64,000 bases of DNA from Paenibacillus sp. DCT19 (GCF_003268635.1 NZ_CP029639.1:3359501-3423500); one strand, 5' to 3'; numbered from the stretch's first letter, positions 37,807 through 47,324 are shown. Notes: generated by a model from the sequence alone, not told the origin. Translations and numbers: made by a program.

Positions 37807-37995
37807 GTATAACGATTTATTGTTCTCGTTAGCTAGTCAGCTACGTTTTTTTTGAATGATTAGGGGAACTTAGATCAAAAATGGCTTATCAAAAGATTCT
37901 ATAGATGAAGTAATTGACGCTTAGAGTTGTTCGTGATAATTTAGATTAATCACAAATTAAACCATCAAAACCAATGAGATAAAGGGGGTTTAGAC

Positions 37996-38475
37996 ATGTC
38001 GTCGACAATCGTGCTTGCTGCCGCCGAAGATGTAAGAAGTGAGGATTCAGTACAATTAATGAAAGAGCTGAGCGAGGAGCTCGGATTGTTATACGGAGGT
38101 GACGGTACGGCAGGATTCCAACTCTCAGACGTGGAAGTTCCGCGATCAGCATTTATTGTAGCTCGTTTGGATGGTTATCCTGTTGGTTGTGGAGCGATTA
38201 GACCCCTTGATGAACATTCCGTGGAAGTGAAGCGTATGTATACCCGTTCTGACTATAGACGTAAGGGCGTTGCACAAGCGATATTAGCTGAGGCTGAGCG
38301 TCTTGCCATACAATTTGAGTATCGCAATTTGAAGCTACAGACAGGTCCGCTGCAACCCGAAGCATCCGCATTATATGAGCGAATGGGATATTATCGGATT
38401 CCTATTTTTCACGGAGACTGGGATCAAGTATTGGCCTATCAGAAAGACTTAGTTAATCAACCAGCGACCCTCTGA
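37996..38475 (+). CDS. GNAT acetyltransferase
   Basis: 159 residues. FIVARLDGYPVGCGAIRPL and VEVKRMYTRSDYRRKGVAQAIL form the acetyl-CoA motif; LQTGPLQPEASALYERMGYYRI ends the domain. AAAGGGGG is seven bases before the ATG. Isolated gene; substrate unknown. Confidence 0.83.
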   Translation: MSSTIVLAAAEDVRSEDSVQLMKELSEELGLLYGGDGTAGFQLSDVEVPRSAFIVARLDGYPVGCGAIRPLDEHSVEVKRMYTRSDYRRKGVAQAILAEAERLAIQFEYRNLKLQTGPLQPEASALYERMGYYRIPIFHGDWDQVLAYQKDLVNQPATL

Positions 38476-38600
38476 AACATTATCTAAGATTAAGCGAACA
38501 AAGGTCGACAACACGTAGCTTAATTCCAAAAGTATTGATGTACTATACCCAGCACCAAAGTTACGATAAACAATGCCTTTTCAATTTAGTATAGTTAAAT

Positions 38601-38645
38601 AAAACTCCCCACTCGGCATAATCTTGCTATAGCGTGGGGAGTTTT
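38601..38645. terminator. Bidirectional terminator
   Basis: AAAACTCCCCAC pairs with GTGGGGAGTTTT, a perfect 12-bp stem with A tract left and T tract right, between the GNAT gene and the convergent DUF817 gene. Confidence 0.85.
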
Positions 38646-38698
38646 GTGTATACATTGCTATGTCAGTCTACGATTATCCTAATAACCTATACCTAATT

Positions 38699-39478
38699 TT
38701 AACTATGAATGTTCCTCGTTCGATTGGCTTTCACATATTTAAGCTGAGCAACGATGATGACGCTAATAATAACAAGCAAGAACCAGGAACTGATCTTGCT
38801 GAAGCTCACGAGCTGCCACGCTTCATGCTGGTCAGGATATTTCCAACCATTAAAGAATGTAGCGATGTTCTCAGCAGTCCAGATGAAGAAGCCAACAATG
38901 ATAAAAGCGAGTGAGAGTGGCATTCGATAGGTTGTAGAACGTACACGGTAGATAATCCATGTCTTCCAGAACACAACAAATACAAGTGCTGTGAGCCACC
39001 AGCGGAAGTCGGGAATAAAGTGATGTGTGAAAAAGTTAAGATAGATTGCTGCTCCGAGCAATACGGAGGATATGCCACCTGGCCAACCGGTCATGTCCAT
39101 TCGAAGTCTACGCCATACTTGGCACATAAAGCTAGCTACACTTGCATACATAAATCCACTGTAAAGCGGAACGCCCAATAATTTAGTATATCCAGGTTCG
39201 GGATACGACCATGAGCCCATCCATACTTTATATATCTCAAGTGTCAAGCCGATCAAGTGAAATACACAGATGACCTTGATTTCATCAAGGGTTTCCAGAC
39301 CACTTCGATACATTAGGTATTGCACGATAAGTAGTATTAATAGAATGGCATCATAACGATGAAAAAAAGGAACTTGAACGACGCTCGTAAGTGCTAGTGT
39401 CCCAAAAATAACAACAGGGAAAATACAACTCATCGCCTGATGATAGCCAAAATGTAATAACTGTACGATAGATTTCAT
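38699..39478 (-). CDS. DUF817 integral membrane protein
   Basis: 259 residues, about seven to eight helices. WSYPEPGYTKLLGVPLYSGFMYASVASFMCQVWR and FIPDFRWWLTAL are typical of DUF817 (YoaT-like). Function unknown. AAAGGTAAG precedes the ATG. Convergent to the preceding GNAT gene. Confidence 0.85.
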   Translation of the reverse strand: MKSIVQLLHFGYHQAMSCIFPVVIFGTLALTSVVQVPFFHRYDAILLILLIVQYLMYRSGLETLDEIKVICVFHLIGLTLEIYKVWMGSWSYPEPGYTKLLGVPLYSGFMYASVASFMCQVWRRLRMDMTGWPGGISSVLLGAAIYLNFFTHHFIPDFRWWLTALVFVVFWKTWIIYRVRSTTYRMPLSLAFIIVGFFIWTAENIATFFNGWKYPDQHEAWQLVSFSKISSWFLLVIISVIIVAQLKYVKANRTRNIHS

Positions 39479-39498
39479 CTTACCTTTACTCCTTCATA

Positions 39499-39535
39499 AG
39501 GGCTGCTGATCTCAGTGAGATCCGTGGCTTTTTTT
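39499..39535 (+). terminator. Terminator-like hairpin on the plus strand
   Basis: GATCTCA/TGAGATC stem with outer GGCTGC/GTGGCT-type pairing and seven T, placed just ahead of the DUF817 start. On the plus strand it ends no gene I can see. Confidence 0.5.
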
Positions 39536-39637
39536 GATCTTTAGTTGAACGCCGTTTCCATTAATAGTAGGACAACATACTATAGTTTATATTATTCGTC
39601 TAGATATCGCTTATGCAAGAGAAAGGAGTGACTAGAA

Positions 39638-40006
39638 TTGCCGTATAGCACAGGTCTAATCTATAATCCTGTTTCAGGAGCAACACAGTCTACACAGATC
39701 ATTGTAACCTGTCTTAATGACTCACTTAACGCGCCAGTAAACGTTGAGCTTGAGGTTTTCCGATGGGATTCAACACAAACGGTTCGAATACCGATAGGTC
39801 ATGAACTCTTCGAGCTTACAGCCCAAGCAGGTAGGACGTATGTGTATCCTCTCATCAATGCTTCTTTTTTTGAGGTGCAAAGTGATTATTTCAGTGCAAC
39901 GAGCACCATGATTAATGTTTATGGTGTCGATTCGACAGGGCAGATCATACAACGTGTTCTGCAATCTGAGATGTCACTGATCGACCGATTCACCAATATC
40001 CCATAA
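39638..40006 (+). CDS. Small beta-rich protein paired with a BNR propeller
   Basis: 122 residues starting TTG with GAAAGGAG upstream. No signal peptide, membrane segment or cysteine-rich motif. Strand-rich sequence such as TQIIVTCLNDSLNAPVNVELEVFRW. No family recognised. Only 20 bases separate it from the propeller gene, implying one transcript. With cytosolic propeller neighbours it might be a spore-surface component, but this is a guess. Confidence 0.6.
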   Translation: MPYSTGLIYNPVSGATQSTQIIVTCLNDSLNAPVNVELEVFRWDSTQTVRIPIGHELFELTAQAGRTYVYPLINASFFEVQSDYFSATSTMINVYGVDSTGQIIQRVLQSEMSLIDRFTNIP

Positions 40007-40026
40007 TCTGAAGTGAGGTGAAATTC

Positions 40027-41258
40027 ATGGTTGTAGTTAATATTACTGGAGCACTAGCAGGGAATCAATTTGAACCTTCGATTGCTGTTAACACGCTTAA
40101 TCCTAATATTCTGTGTGTTGTGGCCGTGGATACCAGTACGGGTCCGACATTGACAGGATTTTATCGTTCTATTGATGGTGGAACGACTTGGTCAACCTCG
40201 ATTCTGCCCAATCCTCCCGGGTATGCTGGCGCAGAGGCACCTACCATTGACTATACGTTTCCAAGTACATTTATTGTAACCGTGCACGTGTTTAACGGAT
40301 TCAATGACGGGACAATCGTGAGTTATACCTCTTTCGATGATGGACTAACCTGGCAACCACCCGTTATTGTTCAGGCAGGCTATGGTACGGTGATTCATAA
40401 TGATGAGCCATTAATTGCGGTTGATCGCTCTCCTGGTAGTCCTTACAGGGGAATGCTTACGTGGGCTATACACCATTAGCCACGACTTTTTCTGCCATCT
40501 TTTCTCAGAGATCTCTTACACAAGGGTTGAATTGGGAAGCACCTGATCGTCAGTCCAGCCCAAGAGGTATACATGACCGTGCAGCATTGGCAGTTGGGTT
40601 CAATGGAGAGGTCTATGCAGGGTATATCATTACTGGACCGGCTAGTCCTTCAGCGCTTCTGCGAATCTCGTACGACGGAGGGATCAACTACCAGCCCTCT
40701 ATTGAAAGACAATCTACTTTTATCGCCTCCGTAGTTCCTTCACCTTCTCCACTGCCTGTTCCTAATTATCAATTTCGAGTACAGACCAATTTGAATCTCG
40801 CTGCAGATATTTCTAATGGGCCGTTTAGCGGAACGGTCTATGCTGTATGGAATGATGCACGTAACGGATATACTGATGTTTTTCTCTCCGAGTCTCCCGA
40901 TGGCTTACTTTGGTCAGATCCAGTAAGTATTACAAGTGCACCCGTCGGTACACAGAACTTTTTCCCTTCCATCGCAGTTTCACCATACACGGGTACGATA
41001 AGAGTTATTTATTATTCCAACCAGATTGATGGATTCCTGCTCGATGTTTATGTCGCAGAGTCGTTTAATGGAGGAGCTACCTTTACCAATCGCCGACTGA
41101 CCACCACTTCCTTCAATCCAAACGGAATCTCGCCGGTACCGACAGTTCTGATCGGAGATTATATCACGGCGCAAACGACTGCTCCCGACAATCTTGCTGC
41201 GGTATGGATGGCAACAACTCTTCCTACAGGTAAATTAGATGTCTATTTTGGAACGTAA
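40027..41258 (+). pseudogene. BNR/Asp-box (sialidase-like) beta-propeller, frame-interrupted
   Basis: Two frames join at GGGG 40448-40451: one more G restores SPYRGNAYVGYTPLA and gives about 410 residues. Asp-box repeats are clear: SIDGGTTWS, SFDDGLTWQ, SYDGGINYQ, SPDGLLWSD, SFNGGATFT. There is no signal peptide. The ATG at 40027 has GAGGTG six bases upstream. Sialidase activity is not implied, as the catalytic Arg triad is not evident. The break is probably a sequencing error. Confidence 0.72.
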
Positions 41259-41308
41259 ACGCCGTGATCGTTCAAACAATGTTTACAATTAAAAGTTAAA
41301 TCACCTAT

Positions 41309-41336
41309 GGTATGGCTCTAAGGGGTCATGCCTTTT
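41309..41336 (+). terminator. Weak terminator after the propeller gene
   Basis: GGTATGG pairs with TCATGCC (two G-U) and TTTT follows; modest stem and short T tract. Confidence 0.4.
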
Positions 41337-41421
41337 GCAGTTCTACAACGTATGCTGTTAGAAGTATAGCTATGTATTCCAATGATTGGCTTCATCGATA
41401 AGGAACCCCAGGAGGGAAAGC

Positions 41422-42267
41422 ATGTCGTATAAACAGATCAAGTGGATGATCTTGCTCATCCCAACCTTAACTGTCGGCATATGGGAGTATGTGCGTCACC
41501 AATTTCTTCTACCCTATATATCTATGGATCTGGGCAATTGGCTTACGCCTGTGATCGTGTATGTCGTAAGTATTACGCTAGTCACGAAGCTATTTCGTAA
41601 CATGGAACGTATCCAAAAGGAACTGGAGAAGGAACGAGCAGCTAAGGCCGTACTGGAATCTCGGGAGAAATTAGCGAAGGAGCTGCACGATGGAATTGCA
41701 CAATCACTCTTTTTACTTTCTGTTCAAGTAGAACGACTGGAATTACAGCGTAAACAAGAGAAGCAATTGGACGAAGTCTATGCGATTCGGAAAACCGTTC
41801 ACGAGGTCAATCGATACGTTCGCCAGTCGATAGCTAATCTCAGATATGACGCTCAGAGTCATACAGCACAACCAACACTGGACTCAATTGCTCTACATAA
41901 CCAAATTGGCCGAATCATCGGCGATACTCCAATTCCAATTGAGTTGGAGTGGCACATTGAGGATGATGTATTTACCGCAAAAGAGAAGATTGAGCTTCTC
42001 GCATGTCTGCGTGAAGCCGTTGTAAATATTCAGAAACATGCCAAGGCATCCCAAGGATGGATTAAAGGTGAGGACAAGAACGGATATCGCAAAATAACGA
42101 TTAAAGATAACGGCAGAGGATTTACCGTCGATCCGTTTACGTTGAAAGACCGATATGGACTACATATCATGAAAGAGAGGCTGAAAGCGATGAATTGGAA
42201 CTTGAGATTGGTTCGAGAACAGGAAAGCACTATTCTAGAATTTAGCCAAGATGGTGAACATGTATGA
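41422..42267 (+). CDS. NarL-class sensor histidine kinase (HisKA_3)
   Basis: 281 residues from the ATG at 41422 with AGGAGGGAAAGC upstream; an earlier in-frame start at 41386 lacks one. Two membrane helices (about 8-28 and 38-58) lead straight into the phosphoacceptor His89 in LAKELHDGIAQSLFLL. The ATPase domain has LREAVVNIQKHA and IKDNGRGF. No extracellular sensor domain is visible, as in LiaS/DesK-like intramembrane sensors. It overlaps the response regulator (ATGA) and lies upstream of the nos-like cluster. Confidence 0.85.
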   Translation: MSYKQIKWMILLIPTLTVGIWEYVRHQFLLPYISMDLGNWLTPVIVYVVSITLVTKLFRNMERIQKELEKERAAKAVLESREKLAKELHDGIAQSLFLLSVQVERLELQRKQEKQLDEVYAIRKTVHEVNRYVRQSIANLRYDAQSHTAQPTLDSIALHNQIGRIIGDTPIPIELEWHIEDDVFTAKEKIELLACLREAVVNIQKHAKASQGWIKGEDKNGYRKITIKDNGRGFTVDPFTLKDRYGLHIMKERLKAMNWNLRLVREQESTILEFSQDGEHV

Positions 42268-42920
42268 GTCATATTCGGGTGCTTGTTGTTGACGATCATG
42301 CCCATGCAAGAGAAGCGATATGTGATATTTTATCCATGGATTCGTCTCTTGAAGTGATAGGGGTTGTGACTGATGGTCAGCAGGCTATTGAATTTACAGA
42401 GCAATGGCTTCCTGATCTCATTCTGATGGACATTCAGATGCCGATTATGAACGGATTGGAAGCGACGAAGCGGATTAAGCTGATGTTCCCTTATGTGAAA
42501 ATCGTGATGATTACCGTGTCCGATGACGTATTTCATTTGCTGGAAGCATTGAAATGTGGGGCACAAGGTTATTTGTTGAAGAACCTTGAACCTTCCATGT
42601 GGTTAGAATATCTCCATTCCATTGTTACGGAAGAGGCGACCTTGAGCCGTGAGGTAGCATATCAGATCTTAAAGGACGTATCCTTAACGGAGAAAAAAGA
42701 ACCGGATGTCCCTTTGACTACCAGAGAAAAGGACATTTTATATGGAGTAGCTTCTGGCTGGACAAACAAAGAAATTGCGCTGAAATATACCATTTCAGAA
42801 TATACGGTTAAAAATCATTTGAAGAATATTCTACAGAAGCTCCAGGTGCAGAACCGGGTACAACTCACTCGTTATGCGTTAGAGCAAGGGCTTATTACGG
42901 ATACTTATTATTCGGAATAA
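42264..42920 (+). CDS. NarL/FixJ-family response regulator
   Basis: 218 residues. The receiver has phosphoacceptor Asp56 in ILMDIQMP, with Lys in YLLKNL. The LuxR HTH (about 155-215) has LTTREKDILYGVASGWTNKEIA and YTVKNHLKNILQKL. Co-transcribed with the kinase. The nosD-like cluster starts about 285 bases later, on the same strand, and is a plausible but unproven target. Confidence 0.87.
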   Translation: MSHIRVLVVDDHAHAREAICDILSMDSSLEVIGVVTDGQQAIEFTEQWLPDLILMDIQMPIMNGLEATKRIKLMFPYVKIVMITVSDDVFHLLEALKCGAQGYLLKNLEPSMWLEYLHSIVTEEATLSREVAYQILKDVSLTEKKEPDVPLTTREKDILYGVASGWTNKEIALKYTISEYTVKNHLKNILQKLQVQNRVQLTRYALEQGLITDTYYSE

Positions 42921-43104
42921 GCTTTTTTTCTTGCTCTCAAGAGGATTGGGAATTGGAGGGGATTCTAATCCAATGTAATGTATCTCACAATTTAGCCACA
43001 AACAATCAGGTGTTATAGCCATGTTGAGCTATATGGAAACATTAGGTTTTTATGTACACTATGAGCAGTATTGTTTTAAGGCTAGCAAAGATGGAGGAGA
43101 GGCT

Positions 43105-43212
43105 TTGAAGAGCAAATGTAAATCTCAACTACATTTCAAATGGAATGAACGCCACATCACTATCCATGATATCTCAGAGAATTCAGCAAGCTACAGGGAA
43201 ATTCATGGGTAA
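43105..43212 (+). CDS. Possible 35-residue leader ORF overlapping nosD
   Basis: A TTG preceded by GGAGGAGAGG gives a short basic peptide (one Cys, several His: KCKSQLHFKWNERHITIHD) that stops 8 bases inside the proposed nosD start. This could translationally couple nosD, whose own binding site is poor. A longer ATG frame to 43021 has no binding site. No homolog known to me; coding status uncertain. Confidence 0.35.
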   Translation: MKSKCKSQLHFKWNERHITIHDISENSASYREIHG

Positions 43213-44641
43213 TGCTCGCATGCATATCCACCTGTCGAACAACTCCAACAACAAGATAAACCAAAGTATCAACCCTTGGAGCGTCCTCAGACTATTTCTC
43301 CTTATCGGCATGTTAGCTCAGCTTCCATTCTTCTCAGGGAATGCGTCTGCCGCTTCCAAAGAACAGCGCTTCATACCGCTGCAGCCGATCATTAACGCGA
43401 TGAATCCTGGAGAGGAGATTACACTTAAGCCAGGTATGTACCTAGGACCAGTGAATATAGACAAGAGCATTTCCATTCTGGGAGATGCTTCTGTGATGGT
43501 TGTGAGTACAGACTCAAGCTCAATTCAGTCTACGTCTACGGATTCTGCTGGATCCACGATTAACATTCGTGCGGACGGCGTGAAGTTGCAGGGATTTACC
43601 GTTTTACATCAGCATGGTACCCCTACTGCAGCCATTCAAGTTGAAGCCAATCATGCAGAGATCAAGGATATACATATTCAGACACAGGGCTTTGGCATTC
43701 TAGCTCGTAACGCTAATGAGGGTTTCTTCGGAAATAACGTCATCACCTGGACGGGTTCGGAGACGACTTCAAGTAGCCAGAAGGGCAATGGGATTGATCT
43801 ATACAACTCTCATCGTAACCAGATTGAAGGCAATGAAATTAAAGGTATGCTCGATGGGATCTATATGGAGAATAGCCGCGAAGCTATTGTACAAGGCAAT
43901 ACGTTGCTACATACGAGATATGGTATCCACTGCATGTATGTGGACGGTTCTTATGTCTTGGACAATACAGGTGAGGATAACATCACCGGTGCCATGATTA
44001 TGGGTGTGAAAAACACTACAGTAACGGGCAATTCATTTCGCAAGCAGAGTGAAAATGTACATTCACAAGGGATTCTTTTATACGACGTTCATCAATCTTC
44101 TATAGTTGACAATATCGTTGAAGGCAATCGAGTTGGAATGAACATTGCGGAGTCCACAGATAACGATATTCGTGGTAATGAGGTTCTACGGAATTTTATC
44201 GGGTTTCAGCTTGTACTTGCAGAAGGTAATCGGCTCAATCAGAACCAGTTCATCTCGAATGTGATAGATGCTTCGGCAGTAGATAGCAGTGACAACGAGA
44301 TGTCATCTAATTACTGGGACTCGTTCCGGGGACTTGATCTCAACGGTGATGGGATTAGTGAAATGGCTTATGGAATTAATCCATTCTATGAGCAATTAAT
44401 CAGCAGAAATTCAGCCTATCAGCTTTTCTTTCAATCGCCGGGAATGGTCTTTTTGAGTGAGTTGTTTACAGAAGGTAAAGAGAATTGGTCAACAGATCAA
44501 TCACCTCTGATGGCTACGGCCATGGAACCGCAACTGCAACCGGACAAATCCAAGGATATTGTACCGGTATGGGTAATCGGAGTCATTTTATTAAGTTTTG
44601 CGGCTAGTATAATGATATATTCGGGGGGATTACGTAAATGA
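43205..44641 (+). CDS. nosD: NosD-like periplasmic/secreted beta-helix copper-site protein
   Basis: 478 residues. A signal sequence (about 20-50) ends ASAAS. The right-handed beta-helix (about 60-390) is a series of NosD/CASH-type rungs, such as NSHRNQIEGNEIKGMLDGIYME and YGIHCMYVDGSYVLDNTGED, with YNSHRN and MYVDGS features of NosD. A C-terminal membrane helix (about 455-475) follows. NosD works with NosF/NosY in maturation of the copper centre of N2O reductase. The ATG at 43205 is preferred because AGGGA lies upstream; an ATG at 43145 has none. Its stop overlaps nosL. Confidence 0.8.
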   Translation: MGNARMHIHLSNNSNNKINQSINPWSVLRLFLLIGMLAQLPFFSGNASAASKEQRFIPLQPIINAMNPGEEITLKPGMYLGPVNIDKSISILGDASVMVVSTDSSSIQSTSTDSAGSTINIRADGVKLQGFTVLHQHGTPTAAIQVEANHAEIKDIHIQTQGFGILARNANEGFFGNNVITWTGSETTSSSQKGNGIDLYNSHRNQIEGNEIKGMLDGIYMENSREAIVQGNTLLHTRYGIHCMYVDGSYVLDNTGEDNITGAMIMGVKNTTVTGNSFRKQSENVHSQGILLYDVHQSSIVDNIVEGNRVGMNIAESTDNDIRGNEVLRNFIGFQLVLAEGNRLNQNQFISNVIDASAVDSSDNEMSSNYWDSFRGLDLNGDGISEMAYGINPFYEQLISRNSAYQLFFQSPGMVFLSELFTEGKENWSTDQSPLMATAMEPQLQPDKSKDIVPVWVIGVILLSFAASIMIYSGGLRK

Positions 44642-45210
44642 AGAAACGATGGACAATGGCACTAATGCTTATGATGGGGATGCTGTTATTAGCAGCTTGC
44701 GGAGCAAAAACATATGCGGCATTACCGATTAACGAAGACGTGGATATCTGCGCCATTTGCAAGATGCAGGTGAAGGATGATGCCTATGCAACACAGCTTA
44801 CGACAAAGGATGGCAAGAACTATAAGTTTGACGACATCGGCTGCATGAACCAATGGAAAGAAGAAAATGGGACTGAGAACATCGGAATGGATTATGTTCG
44901 TGATTATAATGACAAGGAATGGATTGAATACAGTAAAGCGACCTATGTCTATGATGCTTCTCTGCGCACACCGATGGCGTATGGCATTCTTAATTTCAAG
45001 GACAAAGCATCCGCTGAAGCGTTTGTTGCCGAGCAAGGAATTGGAACGATCATGACTGCTGAGGAGCTCGCATCCCATGACTGGAAGCAAAACACGGAGA
45101 TGATGGATATGATGGGGGAGCATGGGCATGACCACGGACATGGTGAAGAAGGAATGGACGAGAAAGGAATGCATGGGGAAGGCGAGAAGAAGGAAGAATC
45201 GGGTCACTAG
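44638..45210 (+). CDS. nosL: NosL-like copper-binding lipoprotein
   Basis: 190 residues. Lipobox LLAAC (Cys21) follows a short signal. DICAICKMQV contains CxxC and the Met of the Cu(I) site of NosL (Cys38, Cys41, Met43). The centre has FDDIGCMNQW and VYDASLRTPMAYG, as in NosL. The C-terminus is a His/Met/Glu-rich tail (GHDHGHG, MHGEGE), longer than in typical NosL and probably also metal-binding. It overlaps nosD and shows the chaperone role in copper delivery. Confidence 0.88.
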   Translation: MKKRWTMALMLMMGMLLLAACGAKTYAALPINEDVDICAICKMQVKDDAYATQLTTKDGKNYKFDDIGCMNQWKEENGTENIGMDYVRDYNDKEWIEYSKATYVYDASLRTPMAYGILNFKDKASAEAFVAEQGIGTIMTAEELASHDWKQNTEMMDMMGEHGHDHGHGEEGMDEKGMHGEGEKKEESGH

Positions 45211-45238
45211 TGATGATGAGTGATCAGGGTGATCCAAT

Positions 45239-46060
45239 ATGGTAGACATGTTACTGGTAGCCAAGCGAGAAGTGAAGATGGGATTTCGCAATCCCTGGGC
45301 GTATTCGTTCCTAATTCTTTTTTGTACATGTAGCTTAAGCTTACTGCTCATTGATTCGCAGAACTTTGTTCAAGGATACTCAGGCACAACAGGCTCGATG
45401 TTAAATCTCATTCTCTATCTTTTGCCACTAATGACACTGTTTCTCGGTTCCTTCTCACTGACTTCAGAAAAGGAAGAGGGAAGCTGGCAGCTGTTGTCTA
45501 CCTATCCAATCGGCACGATGTCCTTTATTGTTGGGAAATATCTCGGCTTGACGGTGGTGCTAATTACGATTGTTGCATTTGGCTATGGCTTGATGGGAAT
45601 CATCGGTGGGGTAATTAGTAGCGCGTTAAACGTAACAACATACCTATTATTTCTGGCATTCTCTTGCGGTCTGGTCCTATTATTTCTAACGGTTGCGCTG
45701 TTCATCGGCTCCATATCCAAAAATCGGTGGCAAGCGTTAACCATTTCCGTATCCGTTTGGTTCTTTGCTGTGATTGGGTGGCCTACACTTTTACTCGCGA
45801 TCCTAGGCATTGTGCCTTATCTATGGGTCAAACCGTTACTTGTTGTACTCACCTTTATCAATCCCGCCGAACTGGTACGTTTATTTGTAGTTATTAAGCT
45901 TGGTGGAGGCTCGGTGCTCGGACCGGAATATTACCAATGGGTGACATGGGTACAGCAACCAAGTGGCAGTTGGATTTTCTTAATGATCTGTCTGCTGTGG
46001 ATTACATGTTCTGTACTTGTTGTGTACGGGATCTGGGAAAGGGGACGTTCCCATGGATAA
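45239..46060 (+). CDS. nosY: NosY-like ABC transporter permease
   Basis: 273 residues, six helices, with a long second half. KREVKMGFRNPWAYSFLILF, TSEKEEGSWQLLSTYPIGTMSFIVGKYLG and FINPAELVRLF are typical of NosY. AGGGTGATCC precedes the ATG. The C-terminus overlaps nosF by eight bases. Substrate of NosFY may be a sulfur species for the copper centre. Confidence 0.83.
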   Translation: MVDMLLVAKREVKMGFRNPWAYSFLILFCTCSLSLLLIDSQNFVQGYSGTTGSMLNLILYLLPLMTLFLGSFSLTSEKEEGSWQLLSTYPIGTMSFIVGKYLGLTVVLITIVAFGYGLMGIIGGVISSALNVTTYLLFLAFSCGLVLLFLTVALFIGSISKNRWQALTISVSVWFFAVIGWPTLLLAILGIVPYLWVKPLLVVLTFINPAELVRLFVVIKLGGGSVLGPEYYQWVTWVQQPSGSWIFLMICLLWITCSVLVVYGIWERGRSHG

Positions 46061-46769
46061 AAAAGTAGAGGCTAGCATCAACGAATTATGTAAAACGATG
46101 AAAAAACAATCGATTGTAGAGGGAATCTCCTTTCACATCTCTTCAGGTAACGTGCTCGCCTTATGTGGAGGCAATGGCGCTGGCAAGAGTACCGTTCTGC
46201 GTATGTTAGCAGGTATCCTTCGACCTACTTCAGGAGATATCGTTGTGAACCAGATCCGGCAATGGAGTGACCGCAAACGCTATTCGGAACAGATCGGGTA
46301 CATGCCAGATGATTATCAGTTTAATCAGAGTTTGACGGCAGAAGAGATGCTGTTGTTCTGGGCTGCATTGCGAAGAGTACCCAAGGAGAGAGTTCAGGAA
46401 GTGCTGAAGATGGTAGGTTTGGAGGACAAAAAAAATAAACGTGTCTCAACCTTCTCTAAGGGAATGAGGCAACGTGTATTATTCGCTCAGGCATTGTTAG
46501 CCAAGCCACCACTGCTCATTATGGATGAACCAACGAATGGGTTAGATCCATTCTGGATGCATGAATTTGCACAGCTGATCAAAGGAATTAAACAGCAGGG
46601 TCATATGGTTGTATTCTCCACCCATCAGCTAGACATTGCAGATGACCTTGCTGATCATATTGTCTTTATGAACGATGGGCGCAACGTAGGAAGTGGTACA
46701 ACACATCAGTTTCGAGCAGAGTTTGGTTCACTTCATGCTGCATTTCATCAAAGTCTAGGAATAAAGTGA
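46053..46769 (+). CDS. nosF: NosF-like ABC transporter ATPase
   Basis: 238 residues from the ATG at 46053, with GGGGACG upstream and overlapping nosY by 8 bases. Walker A GGNGAGKST (39-47), signature FSKGMRQRV and Walker B LLIMDEPTNGLDP are intact. Completes the NosDFY assembly complex with NosY. Confidence 0.87.
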   Translation: MDKKVEASINELCKTMKKQSIVEGISFHISSGNVLALCGGNGAGKSTVLRMLAGILRPTSGDIVVNQIRQWSDRKRYSEQIGYMPDDYQFNQSLTAEEMLLFWAALRRVPKERVQEVLKMVGLEDKKNKRVSTFSKGMRQRVLFAQALLAKPPLLIMDEPTNGLDPFWMHEFAQLIKGIKQQGHMVVFSTHQLDIADDLADHIVFMNDGRNVGSGTTHQFRAEFGSLHAAFHQSLGIK

Positions 46770-46781
46770 AGGTGATCCCTC

Positions 46782-47324
46782 TTGCAAAATCATAAACGTC
46801 ATATCAGACGCACCATCACCATCTTGATTGGAACCGTTGCAGTGTTGGCGGGTGCATGGGCTGTCTTTCAGGGGCTCTCACCGTCGCAGACACAACGATC
46901 AGGTTCAATTGAGGTAGGTGCCACCGCCCCGGACTTCACAGCACCTAATTCAGTGGGTGAACAGGTTTCACTGTCCGATTATCGAGGCAAAGTAGTTATG
47001 ATTAACTTCTGGGCGTCATGGTGCACACCCTGTGTAAGGGAAATGCCTTTGCTGCACGAGACCGCAGAGAAGCATCAAGAAGATGTGGAGACACTATTCG
47101 TGAATGTTGGCGAGTCGAAGGGGACTATTCAAGAATTTATGAATGAACAGCAATTCAATTTTCCTGTAATCGTTGATGTGACTGGCAAAATATCAAGTAT
47201 GTATCGTATCACTGGTCTACCAGCAACGATGGTTATTGATCGTGAAGGCATGTTTAGCCACATTTTACACGGTGAGCTCACGAATGATACACCACTTGCG
47301 CATTGGCTGGAGGATGCAAAATAA
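46782..47324 (+). CDS. TlpA/ResA-like membrane-anchored thioredoxin
   Basis: 180 residues from a TTG with AAGGTGAT upstream. One membrane anchor (about 9-30) leads into a thioredoxin fold with ASWCTPC (Cys81, Cys84) and APDFTAPNSVGEQVSLSDYRGK before it. ITGLPATMVID holds the cis-Pro. Such proteins reduce copper-site cysteines or chaperone lipoproteins; keeping NosL/NosD-type metal sites reduced fits its place at the end of the nos-like operon. A terminator follows. Confidence 0.85.
   Translation: MQNHKRHIRRTITILIGTVAVLAGAWAVFQGLSPSQTQRSGSIEVGATAPDFTAPNSVGEQVSLSDYRGKVVMINFWASWCTPCVREMPLLHETAEKHQEDVETLFVNVGESKGTIQEFMNEQQFNFPVIVDVTGKISSMYRITGLPATMVIDREGMFSHILHGELTNDTPLAHWLEDAK

Noticed and set aside
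43021..43104. Upstream extension of the leader ORF before nosD from an ATG at 43021
   Set aside because: No ribosome binding site precedes it; the internal TTG at 43105 has a good one.
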